From contig CALFBG010000003.1 in the NCBI GenBank assembly GCA_937951685.1, forward strand, positions 1 to 64,000: a stretch of 64,000 bases of DNA. The letters run 5' to 3'. The notes beneath the pieces are model-generated. The model was not told the origin of the DNA. It worked only from the letters and a program-made list of their open reading frames with translations, and ran no database searches. Every line of letters begins with the position of its first letter. Position 1 is the first letter of the stretch. The translations under genes and the position numbers were made by a program. This DNA is from an uncultured Saprospiraceae bacterium (lineage in GTDB: Bacteria; Bacteroidota; Bacteroidia; Chitinophagales; Saprospiraceae). Positions 32,235 to 40,117 of this stretch are shown here, in pieces.

Positions 32235-32818
32235 AGCATTGAAAAAATTAAAAAAGCAAGGATCGCAATGGCAACGATAACGGCAATGGTGGTAAAGCTA
32301 GAATTACCACTGCGATATTCGTTAAAAAGCAATTCAACGACGTCTCGCCATTCTAAGTTTTTGACGACGGATTCTCTTCCCATCACAAAGTATCGTCGAT
32401 GACCTTTCCGAGATTGATCACCGTGTTTTTTAAGAATAAAGAAATCTTTCGATAAATAAGCAAGGTCGTATAGTTCACTTTTTGCAATAGAACCACCAGC
32501 AACACGTTCAATAATCATCGTATTAGACTTTTCGAAAATCCGCCAACTTCCTTTATAAATATCGCCGTCAATCGAGATTAGGTATTCATTGTCTTGGTTA
32601 AAAATGTGCAACATTGATTCGTGAAAATCTTCGGATTCTCTAATCTCTAACCAACGTGTTTCGAAATAATCTTTTTCTTCATATTCGTACAAATCGTCTC
32701 CCCAAGGTCGAATATTAGGAATGATAAGATCTAAATAATCCTCCATACTTTCTCGGAGCGGTAGTTCCAATTCGAAAGTACGAGATAATTTGTCTAACAT
32801 TTGATTCTCAATCGCCAT
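32231..32818 (-). CDS. Tail-anchored protein of unknown function
   Basis: 195 residues. No family recognised. The protein is acidic and soluble-looking over residues 1 to about 170 and ends with one membrane helix (about 173-195, TIAVIVAIAILAFLIFSML), so it is predicted to be C-terminally anchored with the body in the cytoplasm. A second possible start is Met7. It is convergent with the histidine kinase (4-nt stop overlap) and divergent from the TIR gene across 595 nt. A functional link with either is not shown. Confidence 0.7.
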   Translation of the reverse strand: MAIENQMLDKLSRTFELELPLRESMEDYLDLIIPNIRPWGDDLYEYEEKDYFETRWLEIRESEDFHESMLHIFNQDNEYLISIDGDIYKGSWRIFEKSNTMIIERVAGGSIAKSELYDLAYLSKDFFILKKHGDQSRKGHRRYFVMGRESVVKNLEWRDVVELLFNEYRSGNSSFTTIAVIVAIAILAFLIFSML

Positions 32819-33198
32819 AATTTACTAGTATTGGGTAACTCTAATATTCAAGCCCTTGTTTATATCAGATTAAAATAGGAAGAATTTCACTAAAGTTTAG
32901 TTAAAACTTTTATATTTTTAAACAACTGCTTACTTTACGAGTCAGCTGAGTAGCTTATACAGATCAAAGCTCATTCCATTTGTTGACTAATTCTAGCTGT
33001 GTACTCTAAGAACCAGCAGCTTTGCCAAGCAGGAATAATACCTTTCAGGTTGTTAAAATTACCTTCTTTTGCTTAAGTGTTGCTAACAGTGATGCCAATA
33101 ATGAGATTAATTATTACGTTTAATCCTTTCAAAATGGATCTTTTTGATCAATTAGCTACTTTAACCTCAGTTTCGTACGGAGCGCATATTTGACTTTA

Positions 33199-33317
33199 GA
33201 AGTTGTTTAATAATTCTAAAAACAGTTGAGAAAGGCTTTGCCTTCACGCAAGTAAGCAGGGCAGGTTTGAATAAAAAGATCAATTCGTAAACATTTTTGG
33301 AGTTTTTAAACAACTTC
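33199..33317. repeat. Dispersed inverted-repeat element, short copy (119 bp)
   Basis: The ends GAAGTTGTTTAA (33199-33210) and TTAAACAACTTC (33306-33317) are perfect inverted repeats. The flanks carry TTA on both sides, a possible 3-bp target duplication. The right part shares the 20-mer AAAAAGATCAATTCGTAAAC (33273-33292) and the following sequence up to the end with the element at 45102-45443. No coding capacity, so any mobility would need an enzyme supplied elsewhere. Confidence 0.7.
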
Positions 33318-33331
33318 TTACTTAAATTAGC

Positions 33332-33363
33332 TTGGCGTAAAGCCTCTAGCATCTTTAATTTTG
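33332..33363 (+). promoter_or_regulatory. Likely promoter of the TIR/WG-repeat gene
   Basis: TTG (33332-33334), 21 nt, then TAATTTTG (33356-33363) resembles the Bacteroidota consensus with a slightly long spacer. It lies 50 nt before the start codon and only 15 nt after the dispersed repeat element. Confidence 0.5.
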
Positions 33364-33413
33364 CTCAATCCTAAAAAAATAAACATCTTTTAAACGGATT
33401 TTAGTCTAACGAT

Positions 33414-36014
33414 ATGATTAATACGCCAGAAAATATCAACATCTTCATTGCCTACGCTCGCGAAGATAAGGCTTATTTAGAAGAACTGCGAGTACAGTTG
33501 AGTATCTTGGAGCGGATTAAACTCGTAGATAAGATTTGGTATGATGGTTTGATTCAGCCAGGCACCAATTGGGAAAATGAGATTTACCAAGCCTTAGAAA
33601 GTTCAGATATTATCTTACTGCTCGTTAGTGCTGATTTTATCGCTTCAGACTTTTGTTACGACAAAGAAATGAAACGTGCCATTGAGTTGAACGAAGCTGG
33701 GAAAGTTCGTACCATTCCCATTATCCTACGACCTTGCCTCTGGAAACGTACGCCCTTGAGTGTGCTGGAAGCTTTACCTGAAGGTGCCTTTCCCATCGCA
33801 AGTACGCATTGGGAAGATAAGGACGAACCGTATAAACTCGTAGTAGAAGCCATCGAAAAAATTATCCTAGATTTGAAGTCGAGTCACATCGAAATGCCCA
33901 AGGAACAAAATCAAGCTAGTTTCACGCAGTGGATAGAAGAAGCGGAAAGCTTGATGGCGCAGGAAGACTGGAATAAGGCACAATCCCAACTACGCGAAGC
34001 CTTGCATTTATACCAAAAAGGATTTCAGCCCAGCCTAGTCATTATCAATCAGAAAATTGAGCATTGCCAAGAGAAAGCGGAAGATCAAATGTACTATGAT
34101 CAAAACCTAACCCAAGGGAAAAAAGCCTACGAGGAAGGGGATTACAAAACGGCTTATCATTATTTTCAACAAGCCTTACATTTTAAACCGGATGCTACAG
34201 AAGCATTAAAATTAAAGCAAGCTTGCGAAATTAGCTTAGCCCCATTAGCGTCTTTGAAAACGAGGATTAAGGAAGAAAATGAACCCGCCATTACGATTGA
34301 AAAGCAAACCAAACCCGATCGGACTAAAATCTTTCAAATCAAGATTTTTGGGATGGAAATTTTTAAACTAATTATTGCCCTGTGCGCCGTTGGAGTCGTA
34401 GGAACGATGGCCATTAAAATGCTCACCGATTCAGACACGACGAGGTGGGTGGCTACACTAAATGAAGATAAAGGGAAAGTAGAAATTGTTGATGCAACGA
34501 AAATGAAAGACCCAAATGGTCCAATTCCAGAAACGGCAAAGATCGGAACGGATTTCGTTGAAACGAGGAGTATTAGCCAAGGTTTGATAGCGGTTAAAAA
34601 TACGATAGGAGAGTGGGGTTATATCAGTATCAAAGATGGTGCAGTGATGACGGTCGTTGACTTTAAATATGAAATCGCTTGGCCTCATAGTGAAAAAGAA
34701 AAATTAGCCTACGTGAAGCGCAATGGAAAATGTGGTTTTATCAATTTACAAGGAGAAGAAGTGATTCCTTTACAATACGCCGCAGCGGCTTCTTTCCAAG
34801 AGGGCTTGGCGATGGTGAAGAAAGGACAGCGCGATTATGCTTTTATCAATGCCAAAGGTACGGAAGTGATTGCTAATTTGGATTCGGTCATTACAACGCA
34901 ATTTGTGAATGGGGAAGCTTGGGTAATACGCGGACAAAAGAAAATGCTCATTAATAAAGAAGGAGTGTGTCTGAATGGTTGCGATACGGCGGCGCCACCC
35001 AATTTAGCGGCAACAACTCGTCGGAAGAAATTCCAAGAATTTATGGAAAAAGCACGTCGTTACGAAGCGGCAAAACGTTACGAGCAGGCTTTAGTGGTAT
35101 TGAAAGATGCAGAAAAGGTAGCAACGACCGACGCTGAGAAAACGGAAGTTGGCAATCAGATTGATTTGATTGGTAGAAAAATTAGTGCGATGGATCGTGC
35201 TAAAATTGAAGAACTGAGCAAGGAAGCAGCAGGATATCTCGAAATCGGAGATTATCGATCCGCAGCAAATACTTATCGGCAAGCCCTTGAAATTGAGCAG
35301 CTTGCTCGTTTAGAAGAACAACTAAAAATTTGTGAAGAATATCTTGCGAAAGAAGCCAAGATCACGACGCCGATTTATGCTTTTGAGCATCCGAGTAAAT
35401 TACTAGGAGTGAAAAGTCAAGAAGGGGAAGTACTATTGAGTCCACAATTCGAAAATGCCTTGTCGTACAGTAACGAAATGCTCGCCGTTGAAAAAAATAA
35501 CAAGTGGGGATTTGTAGATCTCAAAGGGAATATTGCGATCAAATTGCAGTACGATAAAGTCAGCCCATTCAATAGTGAAGGAAAGGCAGAAGCAATTTAC
35601 CAAGGTCGGAAAATGTTGATTGATCAGGATGGGAATTGTCTCAATTGTGAGCAAGAGGACCGAAGCGTGGAAGACTATACACAGTACTTTTTGAAAGAAG
35701 GGGAGAAGTTGCGATTGGATGCTTTAGATCTCATGGCAAAGAAAATGAAATTCAAAGTGAACCGAGCACGATATGCTAAAACGTGCAATTTTGGATTTGA
35801 TACTTTTGCGACCAAACAGTGCAAAATGCTAACGAAAAGACTGAAGAGTTTTGGGAAAATTACTTCTCGAGAAGTACTCAAAAAGAGTTTGGAAAAGTAC
35901 AAAGCAATTTGTGAAGCCGCAGTGCAAGAATACATGAGAAGAGGTGGGCTTAAATATGATCAACTGCTACTCGAAAAAGTATTGGGCGGGAAACGAATTA
36001 TTAAAATTAACTAA
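33414..36014 (+). CDS. TIR domain - TPR - transmembrane - WG-repeat protein
   Basis: 866 residues. Residues about 9-135 form a TIR domain of the bacterial TIR_2 type: FIAYAREDKAYLEEL, WYDGLIQPGTNWENEI, SADFIASDFCYDKEMKRAIE with the putative NADase Glu85, and VRTIPIILRPCLW. TPR-like helices follow (about 170-265). One membrane helix is at about 314-336. WG repeats (WGYISIKDG, CGFINLQGEEVI) span 375-520, then a TPR-like region 540-650, a further WG unit (KWGFVDLKG, about 695-740) and a helical C-terminus. The TIR would be cytoplasmic and the WG part periplasmic. TIR domains of this kind often cleave NAD+ or signal in immunity. The role here is unknown. Confidence 0.85.
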   Translation: MINTPENINIFIAYAREDKAYLEELRVQLSILERIKLVDKIWYDGLIQPGTNWENEIYQALESSDIILLLVSADFIASDFCYDKEMKRAIELNEAGKVRTIPIILRPCLWKRTPLSVLEALPEGAFPIASTHWEDKDEPYKLVVEAIEKIILDLKSSHIEMPKEQNQASFTQWIEEAESLMAQEDWNKAQSQLREALHLYQKGFQPSLVIINQKIEHCQEKAEDQMYYDQNLTQGKKAYEEGDYKTAYHYFQQALHFKPDATEALKLKQACEISLAPLASLKTRIKEENEPAITIEKQTKPDRTKIFQIKIFGMEIFKLIIALCAVGVVGTMAIKMLTDSDTTRWVATLNEDKGKVEIVDATKMKDPNGPIPETAKIGTDFVETRSISQGLIAVKNTIGEWGYISIKDGAVMTVVDFKYEIAWPHSEKEKLAYVKRNGKCGFINLQGEEVIPLQYAAAASFQEGLAMVKKGQRDYAFINAKGTEVIANLDSVITTQFVNGEAWVIRGQKKMLINKEGVCLNGCDTAAPPNLAATTRRKKFQEFMEKARRYEAAKRYEQALVVLKDAEKVATTDAEKTEVGNQIDLIGRKISAMDRAKIEELSKEAAGYLEIGDYRSAANTYRQALEIEQLARLEEQLKICEEYLAKEAKITTPIYAFEHPSKLLGVKSQEGEVLLSPQFENALSYSNEMLAVEKNNKWGFVDLKGNIAIKLQYDKVSPFNSEGKAEAIYQGRKMLIDQDGNCLNCEQEDRSVEDYTQYFLKEGEKLRLDALDLMAKKMKFKVNRARYAKTCNFGFDTFATKQCKMLTKRLKSFGKITSREVLKKSLEKYKAICEAAVQEYMRRGGLKYDQLLLEKVLGGKRIIKIN

Positions 36015-36537
36015 AAAATTACTCAAAAGAAGCTGTAATAAAGTGATGTCATTCCCCGCCTATGCGTAATCCACAATGCTTTAAATCCAAAAGCTCAACA
36101 CCACTTTCTGAGCGAAAATAGCATTGAGCAATTGAGTTTAGAAGAGCAGAGTCTATTTTATACAAAAAAGTAAATTTCCACTCTTATGCTGAATAGCTCA
36201 GGGCGGAAGCAACACGTGTTATACTACTTACCACTAAGCTAGTTCTTCCTACCTACACAAACCGATAATCGACCATTAATCAGCAAAACTAGTACGAGCT
36301 ATCCTTCCTGAAAAGGAGCTATTGGCTGTGTGGTTTATTGTATAGTCGTATAAGCGATGAAAAGCGGAAGTGTGACAAAAAAAAGCTATTTTTTTACTTA
36401 TTAACTTGCCTCATCTTTTGAACAGTCTTTTTTTTACTCAAAGCCTTCCTAAGCAAAGGCTTAAGGGCTGATAAAAATCTAACACAATTTAATGGCAAAT
36501 TAATTTTGTCTTAGTACTTACTTATGAATTATTGTAG
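36015..36537. other. Intergenic region after the TIR gene
   Basis: 523 nt without a supported gene. One plus-strand frame (about 36050-36165) reads VIHNALNPKAQHH and so on before a stop and could be a gene remnant, but no family was recognised. A TAATTTTG box at 36501-36508 may serve the following small gene. Confidence 0.5.
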
Positions 36538-36858
36538 ATGATCTGGCGTTTTCGGAAAAGTTTGGAGGATTGTGTGAAAATCTATCTCGCAGCGTATGAT
36601 TTAGAGATTATTGCATTGGAACGAATCAAAGCTTTACCAGAAGGGCTTTTCGAATTAGATTGGAGTGCGGGAGATGAAGTGGAGAAGGATTATTTTTTTG
36701 TGATAACCTGTCGCAAAAAAGATTCACATGAGCTAACATTTTATTTGAAAATGACTTTGTTGTTAGGTCTTTTTGCAATTCGGTTTAAATCTTATGTGCT
36801 AGAAGCAAAGCGGATGAAACGCTTTGATATGACTAAGTATTTTGAGAAGCTAGACTAA
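36538..36858 (+). CDS. Small protein of unknown function
   Basis: 106 residues. No family recognised. The sequence is mixed helical with a basic N-terminus (MIWRFRKSLEDC), a hydrophobic stretch near residues 70-82 (MTLLLGLFAIRF, too short and mixed to be a sure membrane helix) and a basic C-terminus (KRMKRFDMTKYFEKL). A TAATTTTG box lies 30 nt before the ATG. Codon use resembles its neighbours. It is possibly a real lineage-specific gene. Confidence 0.55.
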   Translation: MIWRFRKSLEDCVKIYLAAYDLEIIALERIKALPEGLFELDWSAGDEVEKDYFFVITCRKKDSHELTFYLKMTLLLGLFAIRFKSYVLEAKRMKRFDMTKYFEKLD

Positions 36859-36904
36859 ATATAGCCTTGTTGATTAATTTAATTACGTTTTGATTCCATT
36901 AATA

Positions 36905-37396
36905 CTAGGCAGATACTTCTTTTTCCGCTGCTTTTCTCGCCCGCCGACTTTTGAAGAACTTACTATCAACAACCAACAGCCCGAAAGATTCACAATCTTC
37001 CTTCGTTTGTACCGCGTGATGACTACCGTGCGCACGGAGAATCGCTCTTGAATAGACGCCATCTAATTGCTTAAACCATTTGAAACGACGATGGATATAA
37101 ACATCGTGAATCAAGAAGTAAATCAAACCGTAGATGCTAATACCGACACCAACAAAAAATAACCAAAAGTGAGGCGTAGAGCTGCCAATGATATAAGCAG
37201 TGGCGCTAGGAATGGCAAAAACTAAAAAGAAAAGATCATTTTTTTCAAAAAAGCCTTCCTTGAGTTGTGGCTTATGATGATCTTCGTGCCACGACCATAA
37301 AAAACCGTGCATGATGTATTTATGAGCAAACCAAGCCACAAATTCCATGGTGATGACGGTAGCAATGGTAATCAAGAAATAAAAAAATACGGTCAT
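36905..37396 (-). CDS. crtZ: Beta-carotene hydroxylase (CrtZ-type)
   Basis: 163 residues with about four membrane helices. Di-iron membrane hydroxylase that puts 3-OH on beta-ionone rings. The histidine motifs are all visible: HKYIMH, HEDHH, HDVYIHRRF and HGSHHA. It is the last gene of the minus-strand set crtD-like, cruF-like, crtZ, 99 nt after cruF. crtB, crtI proper and a cyclase are not in the window, so the early pathway must be encoded elsewhere. Confidence 0.9.
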   Translation of the reverse strand: MTVFFYFLITIATVITMEFVAWFAHKYIMHGFLWSWHEDHHKPQLKEGFFEKNDLFFLVFAIPSATAYIIGSSTPHFWLFFVGVGISIYGLIYFLIHDVYIHRRFKWFKQLDGVYSRAILRAHGSHHAVQTKEDCESFGLLVVDSKFFKSRRARKAAEKEVSA

Positions 37397-37495
37397 TTTA
37401 CGAATGATTTAGAGTCTTTAGTTGATAGTTAGTCTACTATATTTAACAATAAAGTTAAGCATTTGTTGTCAAAAAAGTAGTTTTAAGCTGCGGAC

Positions 37496-38143
37496 TTAGC
37501 GCAAGAATAGTAGGATTCCAAAAAATATAAATTGCAAAGCTAAGAGACAAATCGCGACTTTGTTTTTTGCTCGACCGACAAAATGATAAAAGCCGAGTAG
37601 CAGGACTAAAGCAATAAGGTACCAAGCTAGATAATTTTGTATGGGCACTTCCGTGGCTTCCCAGGTCCAGAAATTATAACGAATCGCCACGGGCTCGATG
37701 AGTATATCTAGTAAGAGTAGGATGAGGGCACCGACGATTGCTTTTAAAAGTATCGCTTTATCCTTGAGCAAACTATGGTTGAGCGTAGCGCCAATGCAAT
37801 AAACGAGTAGCACCCAATTGACACCAATCATCAAAGGCGTTTCCCAAATCTGGTATCCCAAAACGGGTCCGTAGGTATAACTTCCGAAAATAAGCCCTGT
37901 CTGCACCCCTACAACTTCAATACCGTAGCCCGCTAAAAAACAGCCAATCAAAAAAGTGTAAGTAGCTCGATTCCAAGTGGGATGATTCCACAAAACTAAA
38001 CCGAGCGATAGCAATAGATTCAAGGGCGTCAACAAAATAAAACTTTCGTGAATATTCGCTCCAATGCCGACCAGACCAACCGTGTAAACGATGATTAAAA
38101 TGGCAATGGCGCGATTTTCTTTTTGTAAATACAGCTTCGACAT
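37496..38143 (-). CDS. cruF: Carotenoid 1,2-hydratase family protein (CruF-like)
   Basis: 215 residues, about seven membrane helices. The segment GVQTGLIFGSYTYGPVLGYQIWETPLMIGVNW is characteristic of the carotenoid-biosynthesis family that includes CruF, which adds water to the psi end of gamma-carotene-like carotenoids. The conserved acidic DILIEPVAIRYNFWTW follows. It sits 6 nt after the desaturase gene and before crtZ, the neighbourhood expected for saproxanthin or myxol synthesis. A CrtYcd-type cyclase is the main alternative but fits the motif less well. Confidence 0.75.
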   Translation of the reverse strand: MSKLYLQKENRAIAILIIVYTVGLVGIGANIHESFILLTPLNLLLSLGLVLWNHPTWNRATYTFLIGCFLAGYGIEVVGVQTGLIFGSYTYGPVLGYQIWETPLMIGVNWVLLVYCIGATLNHSLLKDKAILLKAIVGALILLLLDILIEPVAIRYNFWTWEATEVPIQNYLAWYLIALVLLLGFYHFVGRAKNKVAICLLALQFIFFGILLFLR

Positions 38144-38149
38144 GATAGA

Positions 38150-39610
38150 TTAATTAGCGGCAATTAATTCAGAAACAATTTTTGCGGAAAGCAAACACAA
38201 AGGAATGCCGCCGCCCGGATGGACACTGCCGCCACAAAAGTACAAGTTCTTAATCCGATTTGAAAAATTAGGGTGTCGTAAAAAAGCCGCCATGCGATCG
38301 TTGGAACTCGTACCGTACAAGGCGCCTAAGTGAGAAGAAGTTCTTTTTTCGATGCTGCGAGGATCGAGTACGGCTTCGCAACGAATGAGTTGGCTCAATT
38401 CAATTCCCAAAACGCGATTGATTTTTTCGACAATTTTAGTTTTCGCACGTTCGATCAATTGATCCCAATCTTGTCCTGCGTTAAAGGGAACGTTGATCAT
38501 CGTAAACCAATTCTCCGCGTTGGGTGGCGCATCGGCAGTATGGTATTTTGAACTGACGTGTACGTAAACCGTTGGGTCGTCGGAAATTTCTCCTTTGGCG
38601 AGACAATCAAACTCGTGACGATAGTCGTCGCTGAAGAGAATATTGTGCAAGTCAAGCTCTGGAAAAGACCGATCGACGCCCCAGTAAAAAATAAGTGCTG
38701 AACTAGACTTTTCTTGTGCTAAAGTTTTTTCGGGATGTTTTTCTTTGGGCAGTAAATGTTTGTACGTATAGAAAATATCCATATTGCTAATCACGTAATC
38801 GTAAGGCTCCGTTTTACCTTGGTAACGAATTCCAGTAGCCGCTCCATTTTTACAAATGATTTCTGCTACTTTCGTATTAAAGTTAAATTTCACCCCTTTT
38901 TGCTCCGCGAGCTGATACAAACTTTTGGTAATTGAGTACATTCCTCCTTTTGGAAAAAAAGTACCGAAGCCATGTTCGAAGTGTGGAATGATATTGAGAA
39001 TCCCAGAAGCTTTATACGGATTAGAACCATTGTAGGTGGCAAAACGATTGAAGAGTTGCACCAATTTAGGATGCTTCAATTGTTGCTCGTTGACTGCATT
39101 CATCGTTTTAAAAATATCCAAGCTAGGAATCTGTAGCATTGCTTTAGCGACTTTTGGGCGCAACCAAGTTCCCGCTTTGTGCAAAGAATTTTCCAGAAAA
39201 ATCGTTCCCGTTAAATCATATTTACGTTCACTATCTTTCAGCGCTTTTCGCAGTCGTTCGGGAGGAACGCCAAGTACTTCTTCCAAACTTTGCGCAAATC
39301 TTTCTGGATCACTAAAGGCGGTTAAGCGCGTGCCATCTTCCCAAAAGTAATTGCAAGCGACCTCCAACTTTTGGTACGTAAAAAAATCGTCAATTTCCAC
39401 TTGCGCCAATTCGAATAATTCCTCAATGTACATTGGCATGGTAAACAAAGATGGTCCCGCGTCGAAGCGAAAGCCCTCTACTTCAAAACTAGAAAGTTTC
39501 CCTCCAGGATAACTATTCGCCTCAAAAACTTCCACTTGATGTCCTTGGCAAGCCATTCTCACGGCACTGGCGATGCCGGCAATTCCTGCGCCAATAATTG
39601 CTGTTTTCAA
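38150..39610 (-). CDS. crtD: Carotenoid desaturase of the CrtI/CrtD family, probably CrtD-like
   Basis: 486 residues. FAD-binding Rossmann motif at the N-terminus (IIGAGIAGIASAVRMACQGHQVEVFE) and the CrtI-type C-terminal GGSVHPGGGIPLCLLSAKIV. Phytoene desaturases and 3,4-desaturases share this fold. The next genes being cruF-like and crtZ favour a 1-hydroxycarotenoid 3,4-desaturase (CrtD), but plain CrtI cannot be excluded. The start appears to be TTG (39610): the frame is closed by a stop 5 codons upstream, and no ATG precedes the Rossmann strand. Acts at the membrane. Confidence 0.8.
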   Translation of the reverse strand: MKTAIIGAGIAGIASAVRMACQGHQVEVFEANSYPGGKLSSFEVEGFRFDAGPSLFTMPMYIEELFELAQVEIDDFFTYQKLEVACNYFWEDGTRLTAFSDPERFAQSLEEVLGVPPERLRKALKDSERKYDLTGTIFLENSLHKAGTWLRPKVAKAMLQIPSLDIFKTMNAVNEQQLKHPKLVQLFNRFATYNGSNPYKASGILNIIPHFEHGFGTFFPKGGMYSITKSLYQLAEQKGVKFNFNTKVAEIICKNGAATGIRYQGKTEPYDYVISNMDIFYTYKHLLPKEKHPEKTLAQEKSSSALIFYWGVDRSFPELDLHNILFSDDYRHEFDCLAKGEISDDPTVYVHVSSKYHTADAPPNAENWFTMINVPFNAGQDWDQLIERAKTKIVEKINRVLGIELSQLIRCEAVLDPRSIEKRTSSHLGALYGTSSNDRMAAFLRHPNFSNRIKNLYFCGGSVHPGGGIPLCLLSAKIVSELIAAN

Positions 39611-39794
39611 AATAGGATTTACGATTTAGTGTTAGTGATAATAATTATTGTCAGTATACGACTTACTTCCCAATAAGGAGGCTTGAATGCTAGGAAAATA
39701 ACAAGAATTTCGGATAAAAGTTTGGGGAAGAGGAGATTGTTTTTGGGAATATGCTGGTTGTTGTGGCTTTTCTTTTATCCTAAAAAAGAAATCA

Positions 39795-40100
39795 ATGCTT
39801 GAGCTGTCTAAACAGATTAAATTTGACGAAAAAGACCTTGTACAAGTAATTGATACTTCCGCGTTGCGCCACTTGACAGCACTCATAAAACAACATCCTC
39901 GAAAAATTGAAGTGATCTGCCTAGCTAAATACGAAGACCGATTTTACCTAGAAAATTTACAGTACCGAGCAGAGCAACTGAAAGCTTACTTTGTCAAACA
40001 AGGCGTCGCAGCAAAAAAACTAACCACTAAGATAGGCTTGGACTATCCGCTTAAATACGAGGAACTAAAAAGCAGCTCAATCATTTTATTGATCAAATGA
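39795..40100 (+). CDS. Stand-alone OmpA C-terminal-like domain without signal peptide
   Basis: 101 residues. Residues about 20-80 (ALRHLTALIKQHPRKIEVICLAKYED, then YLENLQYRAEQLKAYFVKQGVAAKKLTTKIG) follow the OmpA/MotB peptidoglycan-binding pattern: a helix, a beta strand, then the xxLSxxRAxxVxxYLxxxGI helix and the RLxxxGxG strand. The conserved Asp and Arg that bind diaminopimelate are only partly kept (Arg in YRAEQL remains). No signal peptide is visible, so it may be cytoplasmic or a gene fragment. It is convergent with the large kinase, 17 nt apart. Confidence 0.6.
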   Translation: MLELSKQIKFDEKDLVQVIDTSALRHLTALIKQHPRKIEVICLAKYEDRFYLENLQYRAEQLKAYFVKQGVAAKKLTTKIGLDYPLKYEELKSSSIILLIK

Positions 40101-40117
40101 TTTTTAAAAATAACAAA

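Larger units (their letters stand above)
32819..33413. other. Intergenic region upstream of the TIR gene
   Basis: 595 nt between divergent genes. It contains a repeat remnant (TTAAACAACTGC at 32918-32929), a good copy of the dispersed element (33199-33317) and a likely promoter for the TIR gene (33332-33363). No gene is seen. Confidence 0.6.

Noticed and set aside
33414-36014. Classical multi-gene defence island around the TIR gene
   Set aside because: No nuclease, helicase, STAND ATPase, CBASS/Thoeris partner or restriction genes are adjacent; the neighbours are a kinase, an unknown protein and carotenoid genes.
36050-36165. Remnant of a glycosyltransferase-like gene
   Set aside because: A short stretch (VIHNALNPKAQHH) faintly recalls glycosyltransferases, but no further motif is present and the frame ends quickly. 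Too weak to report as a gene.
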